Source: Neodontobutis hainanensis (lineage: Eukaryota; Chordata; Actinopteri; Gobiiformes; Odontobutidae). Taken from it: a stretch of 64,000 nt of DNA. The notes under the pieces were generated by a model. The model searched no databases. It was not told where the DNA came from and saw only the letters and a program-made list of their open reading frames with translations. A program made the translations under genes and the position numbers. Below are positions 52,763-64,000 of this stretch, piece after piece; the first letter of the stretch is position 1; each line of letters opens with the position of its first letter. The stretch spans positions 1,514,501 to 1,578,500 of the forward strand of contig JALDNG010000081.1 of NCBI GenBank assembly GCA_024349245.1. Direction: 5' to 3'.

Positions 52763-55700
52763 ATAAATATTTCTATGGTTATCTTTAAAAGAGGAACTCA
52801 GATGAAGCACAAAATGAAGGGAAGACTAAGGGTTAAAGTAAGTTTACAGTGTGAATATGTGGGTTTGCGCCACATGCCACCTCGGGTATTTCAGCCCTCT
52901 GTGTGTGGTGACAGGTGCAATGAAGGAGGCTGTAAACAAGCTGAGATAGTTTTAGAGATGAGTAAACGCTGAAAGTACCTGGAACAGAGGGCCATGTGGA
53001 CAGAAGGAACTCCCCGGTCTTCAGCTGGTCCTTGTAGTCGAACACCATAGTGTTCACCCAGGCGATAGGACAGTCCTGCAAAGATCGGACGGTAACAACC
53101 GTTCATGTACAGGCAATTAAACAAGCTCTATTGGAATATAACTGTGTAATATGTAATACAATTGAGTGATGGTCAGAAGTCCTCCATTTATCCTTGAATT
53201 CTGTGGTTAAATAAGCAATTACTGAAAAATCTCAGGGTTTAAACTTAAAGGCATGTCTGTCATTAAAGCTCTGAGCAAGCCCAGTTATAGTAAAGCCAAA
53301 TATTAAAGGCATATGAAAGGCAGGATTTCTAGGCCAATTAAACAAACTTGATTCCATGTCCCTTCCTGTTTTTTATGGCCGATGAGTTAAAGTTCACTCC
53401 AGCTTTACTTAGGGTGAATGAACTTGGTACTTTTTCATAAAGTTTTGCTCAAAATGCTCCTCATATGTAATTGAAGAAGTAATATGGTGAAAAACAGACA
53501 AACATTAGTACTTAAATGTATTCTAGAGAAGCATTTTCCTGTAAATATTCTGCATAATATAACTCTAAAATTAAAAGTAAGACATAGAGCTGGTCCGCAA
53601 CAACAAAAATAGTTTCTCATGTCTGGCAGCAGTACTTCTTTTCCGAGCATAGAAAGAGAGAAGTGGCTTAGAAAGCAGAAGTAGTGGTGCTGGTGCCCCT
53701 TGAACACACCTGTAGGGGGGGAGAGAGGGGGGTCTGCTCACACATGGTGCCCGCAGACACTAACTACCATGCTTCAAAACAAAAGACAGACTTGACTATT
53801 GCCACAGAAAAGGGGAAATTGTTGTTGTTCACTGTTCTCCACACAATGTAGGTGTCACTTATAGTAAATCACCCTTTTACAGAAACTATACTGAAAAAAA
53901 AAAACATGTCACTGTTAAAAAGAGTTATTAGCAGTACTTAATTTACGTAATATACAGAATATTTAGGTTTTAGGTGCAGTAGTCGTGGAAACAATGTAAT
54001 AAATGACCGCTTTTGAATTTTAAACTTTAGTTAAGGCCGTCAGAAAAACATATGCAACTATTGTATTCAAGTTTTCACTGACTGACTTTCATTGGTATAT
54101 TATTATTATTATTATATTTTATTCATTTTAATGCATGAATAAAGACAACATTTCATACTACTTGATGGATAATATAGAAAATGTGACTTATTGAGGGAAT
54201 AACACATAGGGATTTAAGGCCAACGTTAGGCCAACCTACAGAGCTCTGAACACAAAATACAGATCTGAACAAACTGTTTCTGTAAAAGTGATATGTTGTT
54301 TAATTCCCATCTGCACATCGTGTGTCATTGGATACTTTTTTGATCCTGAAGAGCTCATGAAAGTCCTTCTGAAGATGACATGAGTGATGACAGTGGGCCT
54401 CCAGCCAAAATGACAATCCTTCAACCCTCAAGAGGCATTAGTGCGCAAATTGGGAGCTTGACCCATGTCGGAGATGGTAGATACTGAGCATACCGAAATT
54501 AGGTCTGCAAAGGCAAGACCTACATGCACCAAATGCAAGATGTTCTCTGTCTTACTAAAAAGAAAAATTGCATCCGGAAATAGCTTTGAAAAATAAAAAT
54601 AGCTTTAACAGGTTAAATTGAGTTCATGCTTTTGTTTAGTTGTTAAGTTGTAATGTATTTCACATTAAAATAAAAATTAATTTGATAAATCTAAATTGTA
54701 AGAATGTATTTATTTATTTTTTTACACCAAACAGAAAGGAGATATAAAAATAATAAACTGGAAAACACTTGTCTTTCTTGTGATCATCAACAGATTTAAA
54801 CATTGTCTGTGATTTCCTGACATTAAAAAGTAAGAATATCTTCTTTTTCCTGCACGTGTTAGACCACTCTCTCAGCAAATACTATGAAATTCTTTTTTGT
54901 CCATGTACGAGCTATTCAGTATCGACTCGCAGGCCAACAGCAATTTCTAGTAGCCCTCGAGAGGCTTAAAGAAAACAAGTTGTTCCCTTATTCGAGTTTA
55001 GTGTTAACATGTCGCTCGGATGTCCCGCTTTCTATTTGTGTCTGAACGCATCGTTGCTGCCTTAACGCTGAACTTTTTTAACCTTAACAAAGAGCTCTGT
55101 CATAAAATTATCTTTAAACTGAATATAACATAGTCATTTTGGTTTGTTAAACACTTCCAATTTTTTACTGCTCTTCATAGATTTGTAATTGTTTGTCTGA
55201 GGAGTCTAATCTTACTCATTAAACAAAAATTGTGAATCTGAAAAAGAAAATATTTCATAATCAGGTGTATTTATGAATTTTGTCCTAGTTAAATATTTGT
55301 TTTGTGAGCCTGTCTTCTTGTAACCGGACAAAGCAGTTCCGCAATCAAATAATTTTGCAGTTTTATTTAATTAGACAAGGCTCCACCCCATGTCACCCTC
55401 TAAAGCAGCTCTGAACTTATGGAAATACCTCATGGCTCTTCTCTGAACTGCATTTCATTCATAGAAATCTTAAAAGCTCCAAACCCCTCCTGCATAAAAT
55501 AATACTGAACCAACCACAGTATCATAAAGTTCTGTAAATGTTGTGAAACCAATATCAGGACACAACTTAATCTTATTAACCACATCCCAGCGCACTCCTC
55601 ACTCTTCCTTCTGTAAATTTCATATTTTCACAGAAAACAAAACCAAGATATTTGTAAATAACAGAATAGTGTTTCCAAAAAAAAAACGTATGATTTGTGT

Positions 55701-57413
55701 TTTTTCTACAATTAATGACAAGTTTCCATTTATTGCACTAATCGTTCATAATATTTAACTAAACACATGTATCGATAGCAGTGACATTAAATGTTTTTTC
55801 AGATTTTCTATGTTTCTAAAGTAAATGACACATGAAAGTAAGTCTACAATCAAAAATGCTCTAAATAATCATTACTTATTCACACATTATTGTTTTTGTC
55901 ATCAGTTATGTCTGTTTAGTTCCACTTTCAAGAACAGCACCGCCCTGAGTAATGTAGTGACTGCCCTGCAATAAAAATACTCCTCCAGTTGTTTCAGTCG
56001 GTAATACAATAATAATAATAATAATAATACATTATCCTTAATGTCATTCAGACTTTGTTGATTTTACAGCTTTATGGCAGTCTAACATACCACGTTTTTG
56101 AAGAATCATTGACTCACTGATAAGATACAAGTACTCAGTTATGACAGTGTTTTACTTCAACAAATATCTTCCCTAAACAGGCCCCTAAACAAGACAAAAG
56201 TAAAAAAACAAACAAAAAAAACACACATTTTCTATTGGTTGCTATTGCTGACAGCGGTGACAGAGAAGACAAATTAAAATTCCTTGAAAATGCTGCAGAT
56301 TCCTTCCTGATGAACAGATAAAAGCCCCGAAGCGGATAAAACAGTGACCGCAGCCTTTGCCACTGAACACACTTGCACAACCAGACGAAGCAGCGAGAAG
56401 GAAGCAGAGGAAATAGAACTGTTTATGCGTGCAAACAAACTCACATGCACCAAAACACCCACCTGCTGCTTCGGTACAAAATAAACACACTTTATAGGAG
56501 TAACGCTAACACACTCACCGCTTTTTTGTTTTTCTTTTTGGTGCCGCGGGGTTTCTTGGTTTTCTCGATGACAGCGTAGAGAGCGAAGCACAGGCGGCTC
56601 ATGCGCGGCAGGTCAGCCACGTTAATGTCAAACTCCAGCTTCTGGTCCCACAGCGGCTCCGAACACACCGTCACCTCGGAGCTCGTCACCACTTTACAGA
56701 GGAGCTCGCTGCCGTGGTACAGGCCGGCCTGGACCACAAGCTGCAGGGGGACAAATATAGACCGTACTGGGTTATTTAGCCTCATATTAGAACCAGAATT
56801 AATTTGACCTTGATTATAATAAATTGAAAAGGTATGTTGTTTCTATCCTTCAGAGTTTGTACTGCCATATATGCTCATAAATTGAACTGTTAGTGTTTTT
56901 AATATTGTTTAATTACTTGCCCAGCCCAATGTGTTTGCATGAAATGTGGTCTGGAAGTTCAGGGTGTATGGGTGAGTGAGGCTTGTTTATGGAGGATTAA
57001 AGTTTTCAGGATGATTCAGAGTTTCCTGTGTTGTTCAAGCTATAAGTCAAAGGTCACAATAACCTAGTTATAAAGAAAGTCTGCCAAAACCAAAGAGACT
57101 TCTACAATGATGTTTTAGGCTGCGTCCACACTAATGTACTCTCCTTTTAAAAGGCTGTAGTAACCGGCTTTTTTGTGACAGTATATTCTAATAGGTCCAA
57201 AACATTTCCAGATCATTTGAAATAAATTGGCTGCCGTATTATTTTTGTACAGTGAAGAGGTCAACCAATTTTTATATGCTATGTTTTATACAGTGCATAT
57301 TGTGTTGTGTAAAATACTTGTAATTGAAAGGACATAAATAGAAATAATACATCAAAGTTAATAGTATAAAGTATTGAAAACCATTAAGTCCATTAAAGCC
57401 CCTAAAGCCATAG

Positions 57414-57446
<33 letters not shown>

Positions 57447-57740
57447 CATTTCCCTTTAGGGTGTGTTTCAAACCTTCGACAGTCAAAGATTACGTGACAA
57501 GACACATTTTTTATGATGAGTCATGAGCTGCTTTGAGAAAGGAGACGGAAGTCCATCTAAACTTAATGACCCAAATAAACAGTAACACGGTTAGTTATGA
57601 AGCTGAATTTGAGAGACAAACATTGACAGAATCCCTACTTGTTCTCAAACCCTTTCCTGTTTGTCTAATTGTCTACAGAAATACTGACTGAGCAAAAACG
57701 GGATGTGGAAAAAGTGAATGTACTGGTTAATCTAAAAGTG

Positions 57741-57802
<62 letters not shown>

Positions 57803-60800
57803 CATTTAAAAGTCAACACTATAGTAACACAATGTGTCTCACTTTTTAAAAAAAGTGCAACGCGAGATAAAGTCTTTTTCTTAGAAGCTACAGCTCAGAA
57901 TGAGACGTGAAAACCAGATAGGCCCTCCCCACTTCCTGTTTTGAAGTTTAACCCAACCGACTTGATGAATTATGGGAAACGTGCGGTCTGGACCATGTGA
58001 CCTCTGTCATTTACATGTCAAAGTCTCGTTTTTTACAACTGAAATTGAAATATTGGTAAACAACAGAATGCCACATTTCATTGAGTGAGATAAACCCACG
58101 CAAAACCGCACCAACCTTCATCCCTTCGTCTGCGTTCACTCGACTTCCCTGCAGCAGTTGAATGTAGAACGGCTCATTGATGGACCACAGGGAGGAGGTG
58201 TTCTGCTGTAGAAAAGACAGACAATAGACATTTTACTACAACACCATCAGTTCTTTATGGTGTGTTGTGTTTCCAGAGTCTAGTAGATCTGTCACGTGTT
58301 TAAATCCAACTAAAACGTGTTCAAATCCAACTAAAACCTGTTCAAATCTAGCTGAAACCTGTTAAAATCCAGCTGAAACCTGTTCAAATCCAACTGAAAC
58401 GTGTTCAAATCCAACTGAAACGTGTTCAAATCCAACTGAAACATGTTCAAATCCAACTGAAACATGTTCAAATCCAACTCAAACCTGTTCAAATCCAACT
58501 AAAACATGTTCAAATCCAACTAAAACCTGTTCAAATCCAACTAAAACCTGTAAAAATCCAACTGAAACGTGTTCAAATCCAACTAAAACGTGTACAAATC
58601 CAACTAAAACCTGTTCAAATCCAACTAAAACGTGTTCAAATCCAACTAAAACCTGTTGAAATCCAGCTTAAACCTGTTAAAATCCAGCTGAAACCTGTTC
58701 AAATCCAACTGAAACGTGTTCAAATCCAACTGAAACATGTTCAAATCCAACTAAAACCTGTTGAAATCCAGCTTAAACCTGTTAAAATCCAGCTGAAACC
58801 TGTTCAAATCCAACTGAAACGTGTTCAAATCCAACTGAAACATGTTCAAATCCAACTAAAACCTGTTGAAATCCAGCTGAAACCTATTAAAATCCAGCTG
58901 AAACCTGTTCAAATCCAACTGAAACGTGTTCAAATCCAACTGAAACATGTTCAAATCCAACTGAAACGTGTTCAAATCCAACTGAAACGTGTTCAAATCC
59001 AACTGAAACCTGTTCAAATCCAGCTGAAACCTGTTCAAATCCAGCTGAAACCTGTTCAAATCCAACTAAAACCTGTTCAAATCCAACTGAAACCTGTTGA
59101 AATCCAGCTGAAACCTGTTGAAATCCAGCTGAAACCTGTTCAAATCCAGCTGAAACCTGTTAAAATCCAACTGAAACCTGTTAAAATCCAACTGAAACCT
59201 GTTAAAATCCAACTGAAACCTGTTAAAATCCAACTGAAACGTGTTCAAATCCAACTAAAACATGTTCAAATCCAACTAAAACCTGTTCAAATCCAACTAA
59301 AATCTGTTCAAATCCATCTGAAACCTGTTGAAATCCAGCTGAAACATGTTCAAATCCAACTGAAATCTGTTCAAATCCAACTAAAACGTATTCAAATCCA
59401 ACTAAAACCTGTTCAAATCCAATTCAAACATGTTCAAATCCAACTTAAACCTGTTCAAATCCAACTGAAAACTGTTCAAATCCAACTAAAAACTGTTGAA
59501 ATCCAACTAAAACGTGTCCAAATCCAACTAAAACCCAACTAAAACCTGTTCAACTCTAACTAAAACCTGTTCAAATCCAACTGAAACGTGTTCAAATCCA
59601 ACTAAAACCTGTTCAAATACAACTAAAACCTGTTCAAATCCAACTAAAACCTGTTCAAATCCAACTAAAACCTGTTCAAATCCAACTGAAACCTGTTCAA
59701 ATCCAACTGAAACCTGTTCAAATCCAACTAAAACCTGTTCAAATCCAATTCAAACATGTTCAAATCCAACTTAAACCTGTTCAAATCCAACTGAAAACTG
59801 TTCAAATCCAACTAAAAACTGTTGAAATCCAACTAAAACGTGTCCAAATCCAACTAAAACCCAACTAAAACCTGTTCAACTCTAACTAAAACCTGACCAA
59901 ATCCAAATAAAAACTGTTCAAATCCATTAAAACCTTTTCAAATCCATCTAAAACTTGTTCAACTCCAACTTAAACCTCTTCAAATCCAGCTAAAACGTGT
60001 TCAAATTAAATTAAAACTTGTTCAAGTCCATCTAAAACTGTTTCAAATCCAACTAAAACTTGTTAAAGTCCATTAAAACCTGTTCTTGTGGAATAGGAAT
60101 AAAATCAGAAGAGACAGTCAGCCCCTGGAAGTTTCCCTCTAATTAAATGTGGCCCTCTTTGCAAAACATTTGGACACCCCTGCTCTGGAAGTAAATAAAC
60201 TCTAGTGCACCATGACACTAGGGTGTGGATGTAGACAAAACAAGCTTATTAGCGTTCAGATAGAGAAGAAATAAAAGGTCAAAAGCACTTCTGGTTGCAG
60301 CCCAAGACCTTTGAGACTTGTAAAGAAGACATAAATCTTTATATTAAAGTAGCAGAAATTTTGTTTAAAATGACAAACACTAAAAATGGAAGGCAAATGA
60401 ACTCATTAAGTTTAAAAACAAAAATCATGAAGTGAGCATGAAATGAGGAAGCATATATATATAAAAAAAATCTAAGTTCTTTTTTCCCTTTTCAGTCCAT
60501 TTACAGATCTGTAAACTAGATGATGGGGGCGGCAGTAGCTCAGTGGTAGAGCCCACTCTCCCATCAGTTCATACTGTTGTTGTGTCCTTGGGCAAGACAC
60601 TTAACCCACCTTAAAAAAAAGTATTGCTGTACTTTTTTTTGTTATTTGACCCAGTAGCCTGCTTAAAACAATTAACACAAAAAAGCTTTTTTTTTTATCA
60701 GGTTTTTAAGATTTTATAAAAAGACATTTGAAAGAACTTCATGCAAACCCATGTGTTAGGAGTAAATTATTATTATGTGTGAACAAATCTTTTGTAGCCT

Positions 60801-63800
60801 GGCCAACAATCCTTATATTCTTTCTGTTCTATACAAAGAAGTATAGTCTGGTCTTTGTAGAGTTTAAGTTGCATTTCCAGGGGGCAGTGCCAACGAAAGC
60901 AGAATAAACTGTGTCCGGACGAAACAGACGTTCAATCAATCAAAGAAACAAAGCCTGTGACGTAGGCAGAACGTCAACTAGACAAGTATCAAACAACAAC
61001 CAGTATGAGTCATTGAATGAACTGTGTTGGATAAAAAGTTATGACAGGAAGAGTGGAAATGGCTGTGATTGGCTGAACAGAATAAAATTTACTAATATTA
61101 ATGTACAGCAGCTGACGTCTTACCTTCTTTAGGGGCAGAGGAGGAGGTCTGGATATGGAGCGGCTTTTAAAAACCTGGTTACACATTCGGCCCTGCTCCT
61201 CCTGGTATTTGCTGATGGTCGAGTGGTGGACCATGGTCAGTTGAGGGTTTTGTCCATTTCTTAGACAGTTAAACATGTACTGAAAGAGACAGGAAAGGGC
61301 ATTTGGGTTTATCAGAGGTACATCCATCAGCTCACTCGGATGTCCCCCTGTGATGTGGCAGCACTGCTGAACTCAGGCTGCAGGCTGTTTATTTGCAGTA
61401 GGTTAATGTAGCCCAAATCTCATTATGTGTCGATGGACGCAGTTCCCTGCTGCAGAGCTGCGTGACAGAGATGAGTCAACCCTTACAGGTACTGGGAGTT
61501 TCAAAATCAACACCGGAGACTCCTGCCACTGAAACCTTGAATAACCTCGTTCCTGGTTTGACAATCATTCCATCAATTAAAGACCACCTGCTTTGAGTAA
61601 TCTCACAAAGAAAAACAAGCTCATTGCCTGTGAAAATCACCACTTCAGCTCAAACAAAGAGAGCTAAACGTTTTGTCAGACTCTATTAACAATCCTCTAC
61701 ATACATTCTAAAAACATATTTTTTCATTCATTTTCTTCCGCTTGGTTAGTGGTCACAGGTGACTGGAGCCTGTCCCAGAAACGTTGGGCTTTAGGCGGGG
61801 TACACCCTGGACAGTGGCCAGTTAGTCACAAGCTATTTTACTATACAATTTTAACTGTGAAACTAACTCGTTTTTGTTTAGTAATACAGCAAATCATCAG
61901 CAAAACTGAAATGTGAAGTTGCTGATGTCTCCAGTTTAGGCAGAGGAACTTACCATATGGGGAAGTTTACAAGAAATGTAAGAGCACTGGATATTCATGA
62001 GCACAGTACAGTAAGGTCAGTTATTTCAAAAGAGGAAATGGAAAAGTTATGAGTGACTTGGAAGTGAGTGAGAAAGTTATTTCAACCTTCAACAAGCGGG
62101 CTACTGGGCTTAAGTTTACATTCAACAGGTGCAGTATTAAAGGAGTGTAAAGAAATAGACACCAGTATTTCCTGGAAAACCAAGGCCAAACTTCATAGAA
62201 AAGTAAAAAAAGACTAAAGAAGCAACTCAAATTTGACAGTTACATCGCTATAAATACCCTAGTGTGAACAGTCTGGCTAAATACACTGACTTGAGAAGAT
62301 AGTGTGCTCCAACAATAGGAGCTACACAGTGAAGTATCTATTAAACCAGCCACACTTTTGTATTTTAAGAGAAGGGTTAGTTTCCGTTTTTTTCATGTCA
62401 ACAAATAATCAAGATGAACTATAATTGGAACTATTTTCAGCCAGCATATTTGGAGATAAAAAGCTCAGGCCAGAAAGTGAACTAGTGTCCACATTACTTA
62501 GAACTTGTTATAGCAGTTGGTCAAAATAAATACAAGATCCAAAAAAAGGTACAGCACACGGTGATGCACTGTTGCAATAATAGGCTATGAAAGAGAAAAC
62601 AATTATGAAAACAGAATAAAATTATTTAAAATAGGTATGCAAGAAATATGTATATGTCTTAACAATAAATAAAAAAAACATTTGAAAGACATGGTCCCTG
62701 TTTTATTTTGAAAACTTCAGACAGTTGTCAGTCTGTGGTCAGTCTGTCCTTTTAGAAAGTCTGTCTTTTAAATACTAAAGTAGAAACTGCCCTTAAACTG
62801 CAGTGAATGTTAAAACAATAAACACCAAAGTCTCACTACTGCACCAAGTTTGTAACGTAGAAATGTAATCCTGACGAAGAAACATTGCAATATTCTTCTC
62901 TCTTTCTGTTTCGACACTGAAAAGATTAACCAAGCGGCAGCGTTTAGGAGCGTGCAACCACAACATGTTAGGAAACGTGTGGTTCATGTCACTTACAACA
63001 CCTCTGAGACATACGGCACTTCACACGGAAGACCTTAAATAACACTAAGTCAACACTGATGCAGGATTATCTTTAAACAACCTTCCTCTACCTTACCTCT
63101 ACCTTTATCTTTTAGGAATAAGGACGGTGACAAAAAATGAACAGTTGTTTTTCTGCCAACAAATGACAGAAGACAACCAGACTGCCAACATGGGGCTTTT
63201 GTCTTGATGGTAGTATTTTCAAGTTATAATAAAAAAAACAGCAAAGATTGATCTTACTTTGAACTGGCACAGAGGGTGGTCCCCGTAGATGAACTCAAGG
63301 CGCCCGTTCACCTGGAGGGTGTAGTCTTCTGGTTCCTGTCGTACCGAGCGAAAAACTGTGGCTTTTTTCCTCAAAGCACTCCGTATCAGAGCAACAGGCA
63401 AGTCTTGAGGATCCTGTTGCAGCATGAAGCTTTCCTGTAAGAGACAGAGAAAATCAGTTCAAGTAAAGGTGTTAGTTTATCAAATGTTTTTTTAGCTTAA
63501 AAAGGTGAGGAATTTCCAAAGATATTTACATCACACCACAGCTGTGATTTTTCTTACCCACTCTCTGTCTCGATGGTAATACATGTGGGATTCCCAGCCA
63601 TTGCCCCATTTTTACCAAAACCTAATCGAATTTTAATCTAATCAACCTTTCCAAATGTGACTCAAACAACAACAGAGCCTTGTCAACTCACGTCTGACGC
63701 CTCAAACTTGATGTTAATAAAGATCTTCTTGGCGTTTTTTGACTTGGCCTTCCTACAGCCGGGCGGTGAGCAGCAGGGCTCCAGGTCACACGGGAAGCTA

Positions 63801-63924
63801 TACTCCATCCACGTTCGCCATGGCAGCATCTGCCGCTCGAGAGCCTTCTCCTCACAAAACGCCCGCATCTTCGTCCGAAACTCGTTGACCTCATGGTTCT
63901 TTTGAGCTTCGAACTCATGCAGAC
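47420..63924 (-). CDS. pik3cd: PI3-kinase catalytic subunit p110-delta, 5' end off window
   Basis: Twenty coding exons with matching phases and GT/AG sites give about 918 residues to a TAG stop: 63692-63924, 63258-63434, 61124-61279, 58116-58205, 56519-56740, 52979-53075, 52154-52284, 52026-52076, 51779-51946, 51559-51680, 51346-51489, 50390-50489, 50141-50307, 49856-49965, 49257-49335, 49010-49177, 48347-48470, 47872-48017, 47652-47784 and 47420-47557. The class IA enzyme phosphorylates PIP2 to PIP3 at the plasma membrane, bound to a p85-type subunit, mainly in leukocytes. Delta is preferred over beta or alpha because of ALRKKATVFR and EDYTLQVNGR in the Ras-binding domain, a Pro-rich linker, KKADCPIAW in C2 and the end WMMHSLAKDNRP. 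The adaptor-binding N-terminus (roughly 120 residues) lies past the right edge. No frameshift or stop was found in any exon. Confidence 0.97.
49515..49550. repeat. 16-bp perfect inverted repeat in a pik3cd intron
   Basis: GTTGCTCTAAAGTTAA and its exact reverse complement flank the 4-base loop GATT. The sequence just outside is also similar on both sides as a direct repeat (ATGGGGATTTTAAGA before, ATGGGAATTTAAGA after). A template-switch replication error would leave this pattern. Confidence 0.75.
49585..49790 (+). repeat. Old dispersed fish repeat, copy 2
   Basis: A degenerate copy of the family at 15427-15541, recognised by TCAAGTCTATCCCAGC, AACATTCACACCCACATTC and GGAGACGCAAACTCCACAC. It lies in a pik3cd intron and accounts for part of the short open frame at 49612-49896. 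Confidence 0.65.
50141..51946 (-). CDS. pik3cd: pik3cd exons for the helical domain and start of the kinase N-lobe
   Basis: Five exons encode the helical (PIK) domain and the link to the kinase. Landmarks are WKLRYDVRDHYPESLSKLLL, WPDLPAIHALELLDYSFPD, LVQVLKYESYLDCDL, RIGHFLFWHLRSEIHVASV and FGLILEAYCRG. These closely follow p110-delta. The split codon at the 50141 junction gives Cys in AEICADKC, as in delta, where beta has Tyr. Confidence 0.93.
52026..58205 (-). CDS. pik3cd: pik3cd exons for the C2 domain and the linker to the helical domain
   Basis: Five exons (30, 74, 32, 43 and 17 codons plus split bases) encode the membrane-facing C2 domain, which also packs on the p85 inter-SH2 coil. 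Landmarks are SLWSINEPFYIQLLQG, LEFDINVADLPRMSRLCFAL, a Lys-rich loop (RGTKKKNKKA) and DCPIAWVNTMVFDYKDQL. The last exon, 52026-52076, is only 51 bp and links C2 to the helical domain. The introns here are the longest in the gene and carry the microsatellites. Confidence 0.92.
52724..52760 (+). repeat. (TAT)n microsatellite
   Basis: About twelve uninterrupted TAT units lie in the pik3cd intron between 52284 and 52979. Confidence 0.95.
56008..56029 (+). repeat. (AAT)n microsatellite
   Basis: About seven AAT units lie in the pik3cd intron upstream of exon 53075-52979. A shorter ATT run is near 54101. Confidence 0.9.
57414..57442 (+). repeat. (AT)n microsatellite
   Basis: About fourteen uninterrupted AT units in a pik3cd intron. 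A minus-strand open frame crossing it shows a Tyr-Ile run, which is only the repeat translated. Confidence 0.95.
57741..57804 (+). repeat. (CA)n microsatellite
   Basis: About thirty AC units with one interruption (CAAACA at 57785-57790). Such runs are common and often polymorphic in fish. Confidence 0.95.
58290..60085 (+). repeat. 21-bp minisatellite, about 85 units
   Basis: Tandem units of the form TGTTCAAATCCAACTGAAAC plus one base fill about 1.8 kb of the pik3cd intron between exons 58205 and 61124. Variants alternate AACT/AGCT, TAAAAC/GAAAC and TTCAAA/TTGAAA/TTAAAA. A 105-bp block of five units recurs at least twice near 58,660-58,980, and a block near 59,400-59,560 recurs 326 bp later at 59,727-59,890. 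Units decay toward 59,880-60,085. As 21 is a multiple of three, the minus strand stays open and reads as a seven-residue repeat (FQLDLNR). I treat that as a by-product. Confidence 0.95.
60525..60612 (+). mobile_element. Truncated tRNA-derived SINE
   Basis: The head GGCAGTAGCTCAGTGGTAGAGC holds an A box (TAGCTCAGTGG at 60536-60546), followed by TTCATACTGTTGTTGTGTCC and TTGGGCAAGACACTTAACCC. It is the same family as 34695-35032, in the opposite orientation. About 30 bases that contain the B box in that copy are missing here, and the element stops at an A run near 60,613. Confidence 0.8.
61124..63924 (-). CDS. pik3cd: pik3cd exons for the Ras-binding domain
   Basis: Three exons (77, 59 and 52 codons) carry the stretch after the adaptor-binding domain and the Ras-binding fold. 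The first begins with a split codon at 63924, so at least one more exon lies upstream. It ends with KKIFINIKFEASD. The second holds LPVALIRSALRKKATVFR and LQVNGRLEFIYGDHPLCQFK, the part that contacts Ras-GTP in this family. The third ends with the Pro-rich link RPPPLPLKK to the C2 domain, a feature typical of delta. Confidence 0.93.
61716..61840 (+). repeat. Old dispersed fish repeat, copy 3
   Basis: TTCCGCTTGG...GGAGCCTGTCCCAG...GCGGGGTACACCCTGGACAG...CCAGTTAGTCAC is a third copy of the family seen at 15427-15541. It lies in the pik3cd intron between 61279 and 63258. Confidence 0.75.
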
Positions 63925-64000
63925 CTGAAATAGTAAACAGGGTTGGGGAGACGTACACAAACAGGTTTTTTATTTTGAGCTTGTTTCAATGATTAAGGTC

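Noticed and set aside
58856..59254. Minus-strand open frames made of a seven-residue repeat (FQLDLNR type)
   Set aside because: They are translations of the 21-bp minisatellite inside a pik3cd intron. Its unit length is a multiple of three, so frames stay open by chance.
58290..60085. CRISPR-like array
   Set aside because: Units abut directly with no unique spacers, and the setting is a vertebrate intron.

Overview
The window is teleost-type vertebrate nuclear DNA. It is AT-rich, with short exons in long introns, GT/AG splice sites, CA, AT and ATT microsatellites, tRNA-headed SINEs, a decayed CR1/L2-type LINE and a large LTR element. Two host genes can be read with confidence, both on the minus strand. 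Both were recognised by recalled protein similarity and exact exon phase, not by a database search.

Layout, left to right. 1-1870 is non-coding flank. 1875-13970 is one LTR retroelement of about 12.1 kb on the minus strand. It has two nearly identical LTRs of about 1.95 kb, a GTTG target duplication, a polypurine tract and a candidate primer-binding site. Its gag, protease and integrase are broken, the reverse transcriptase and most of RNase H are missing, and no env is visible. 13975-19620 is intergenic, with two old dispersed repeats and one doubtful short ORF. 19625-45800 is ctnnbip1 (ICAT, the beta-catenin inhibitor). Its three coding exons give exactly 81 residues, spread over introns of 13 kb and about 10 kb, with a probable 2.5-kb 3' UTR and a non-coding first exon in a GC-rich promoter at about 45.63-45.8 kb. 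The large intron holds the LINE relic and a SINE. 46020-63924 is the 3' part of pik3cd (p110-delta, class IA PI3-kinase). Twenty coding exons cover the linker before the Ras-binding domain through the stop codon. The adaptor-binding N-terminus lies beyond the right edge. One of its introns carries a 1.8-kb minisatellite of 21-bp units.

The two host genes lie head-to-tail. The probable pik3cd poly(A) site is only a few hundred bases from the probable ctnnbip1 promoter. From recall, in human CLSTN1 lies between these genes and PIK3CD points the opposite way, so this fish order looks rearranged. I found no new multi-gene system. The most unusual items are the RT-less LTR element with gap-only LTR differences, the compact pik3cd-ctnnbip1 junction, the higher-order minisatellite, and a 23-bp near-perfect hairpin in the ctnnbip1 first intron.
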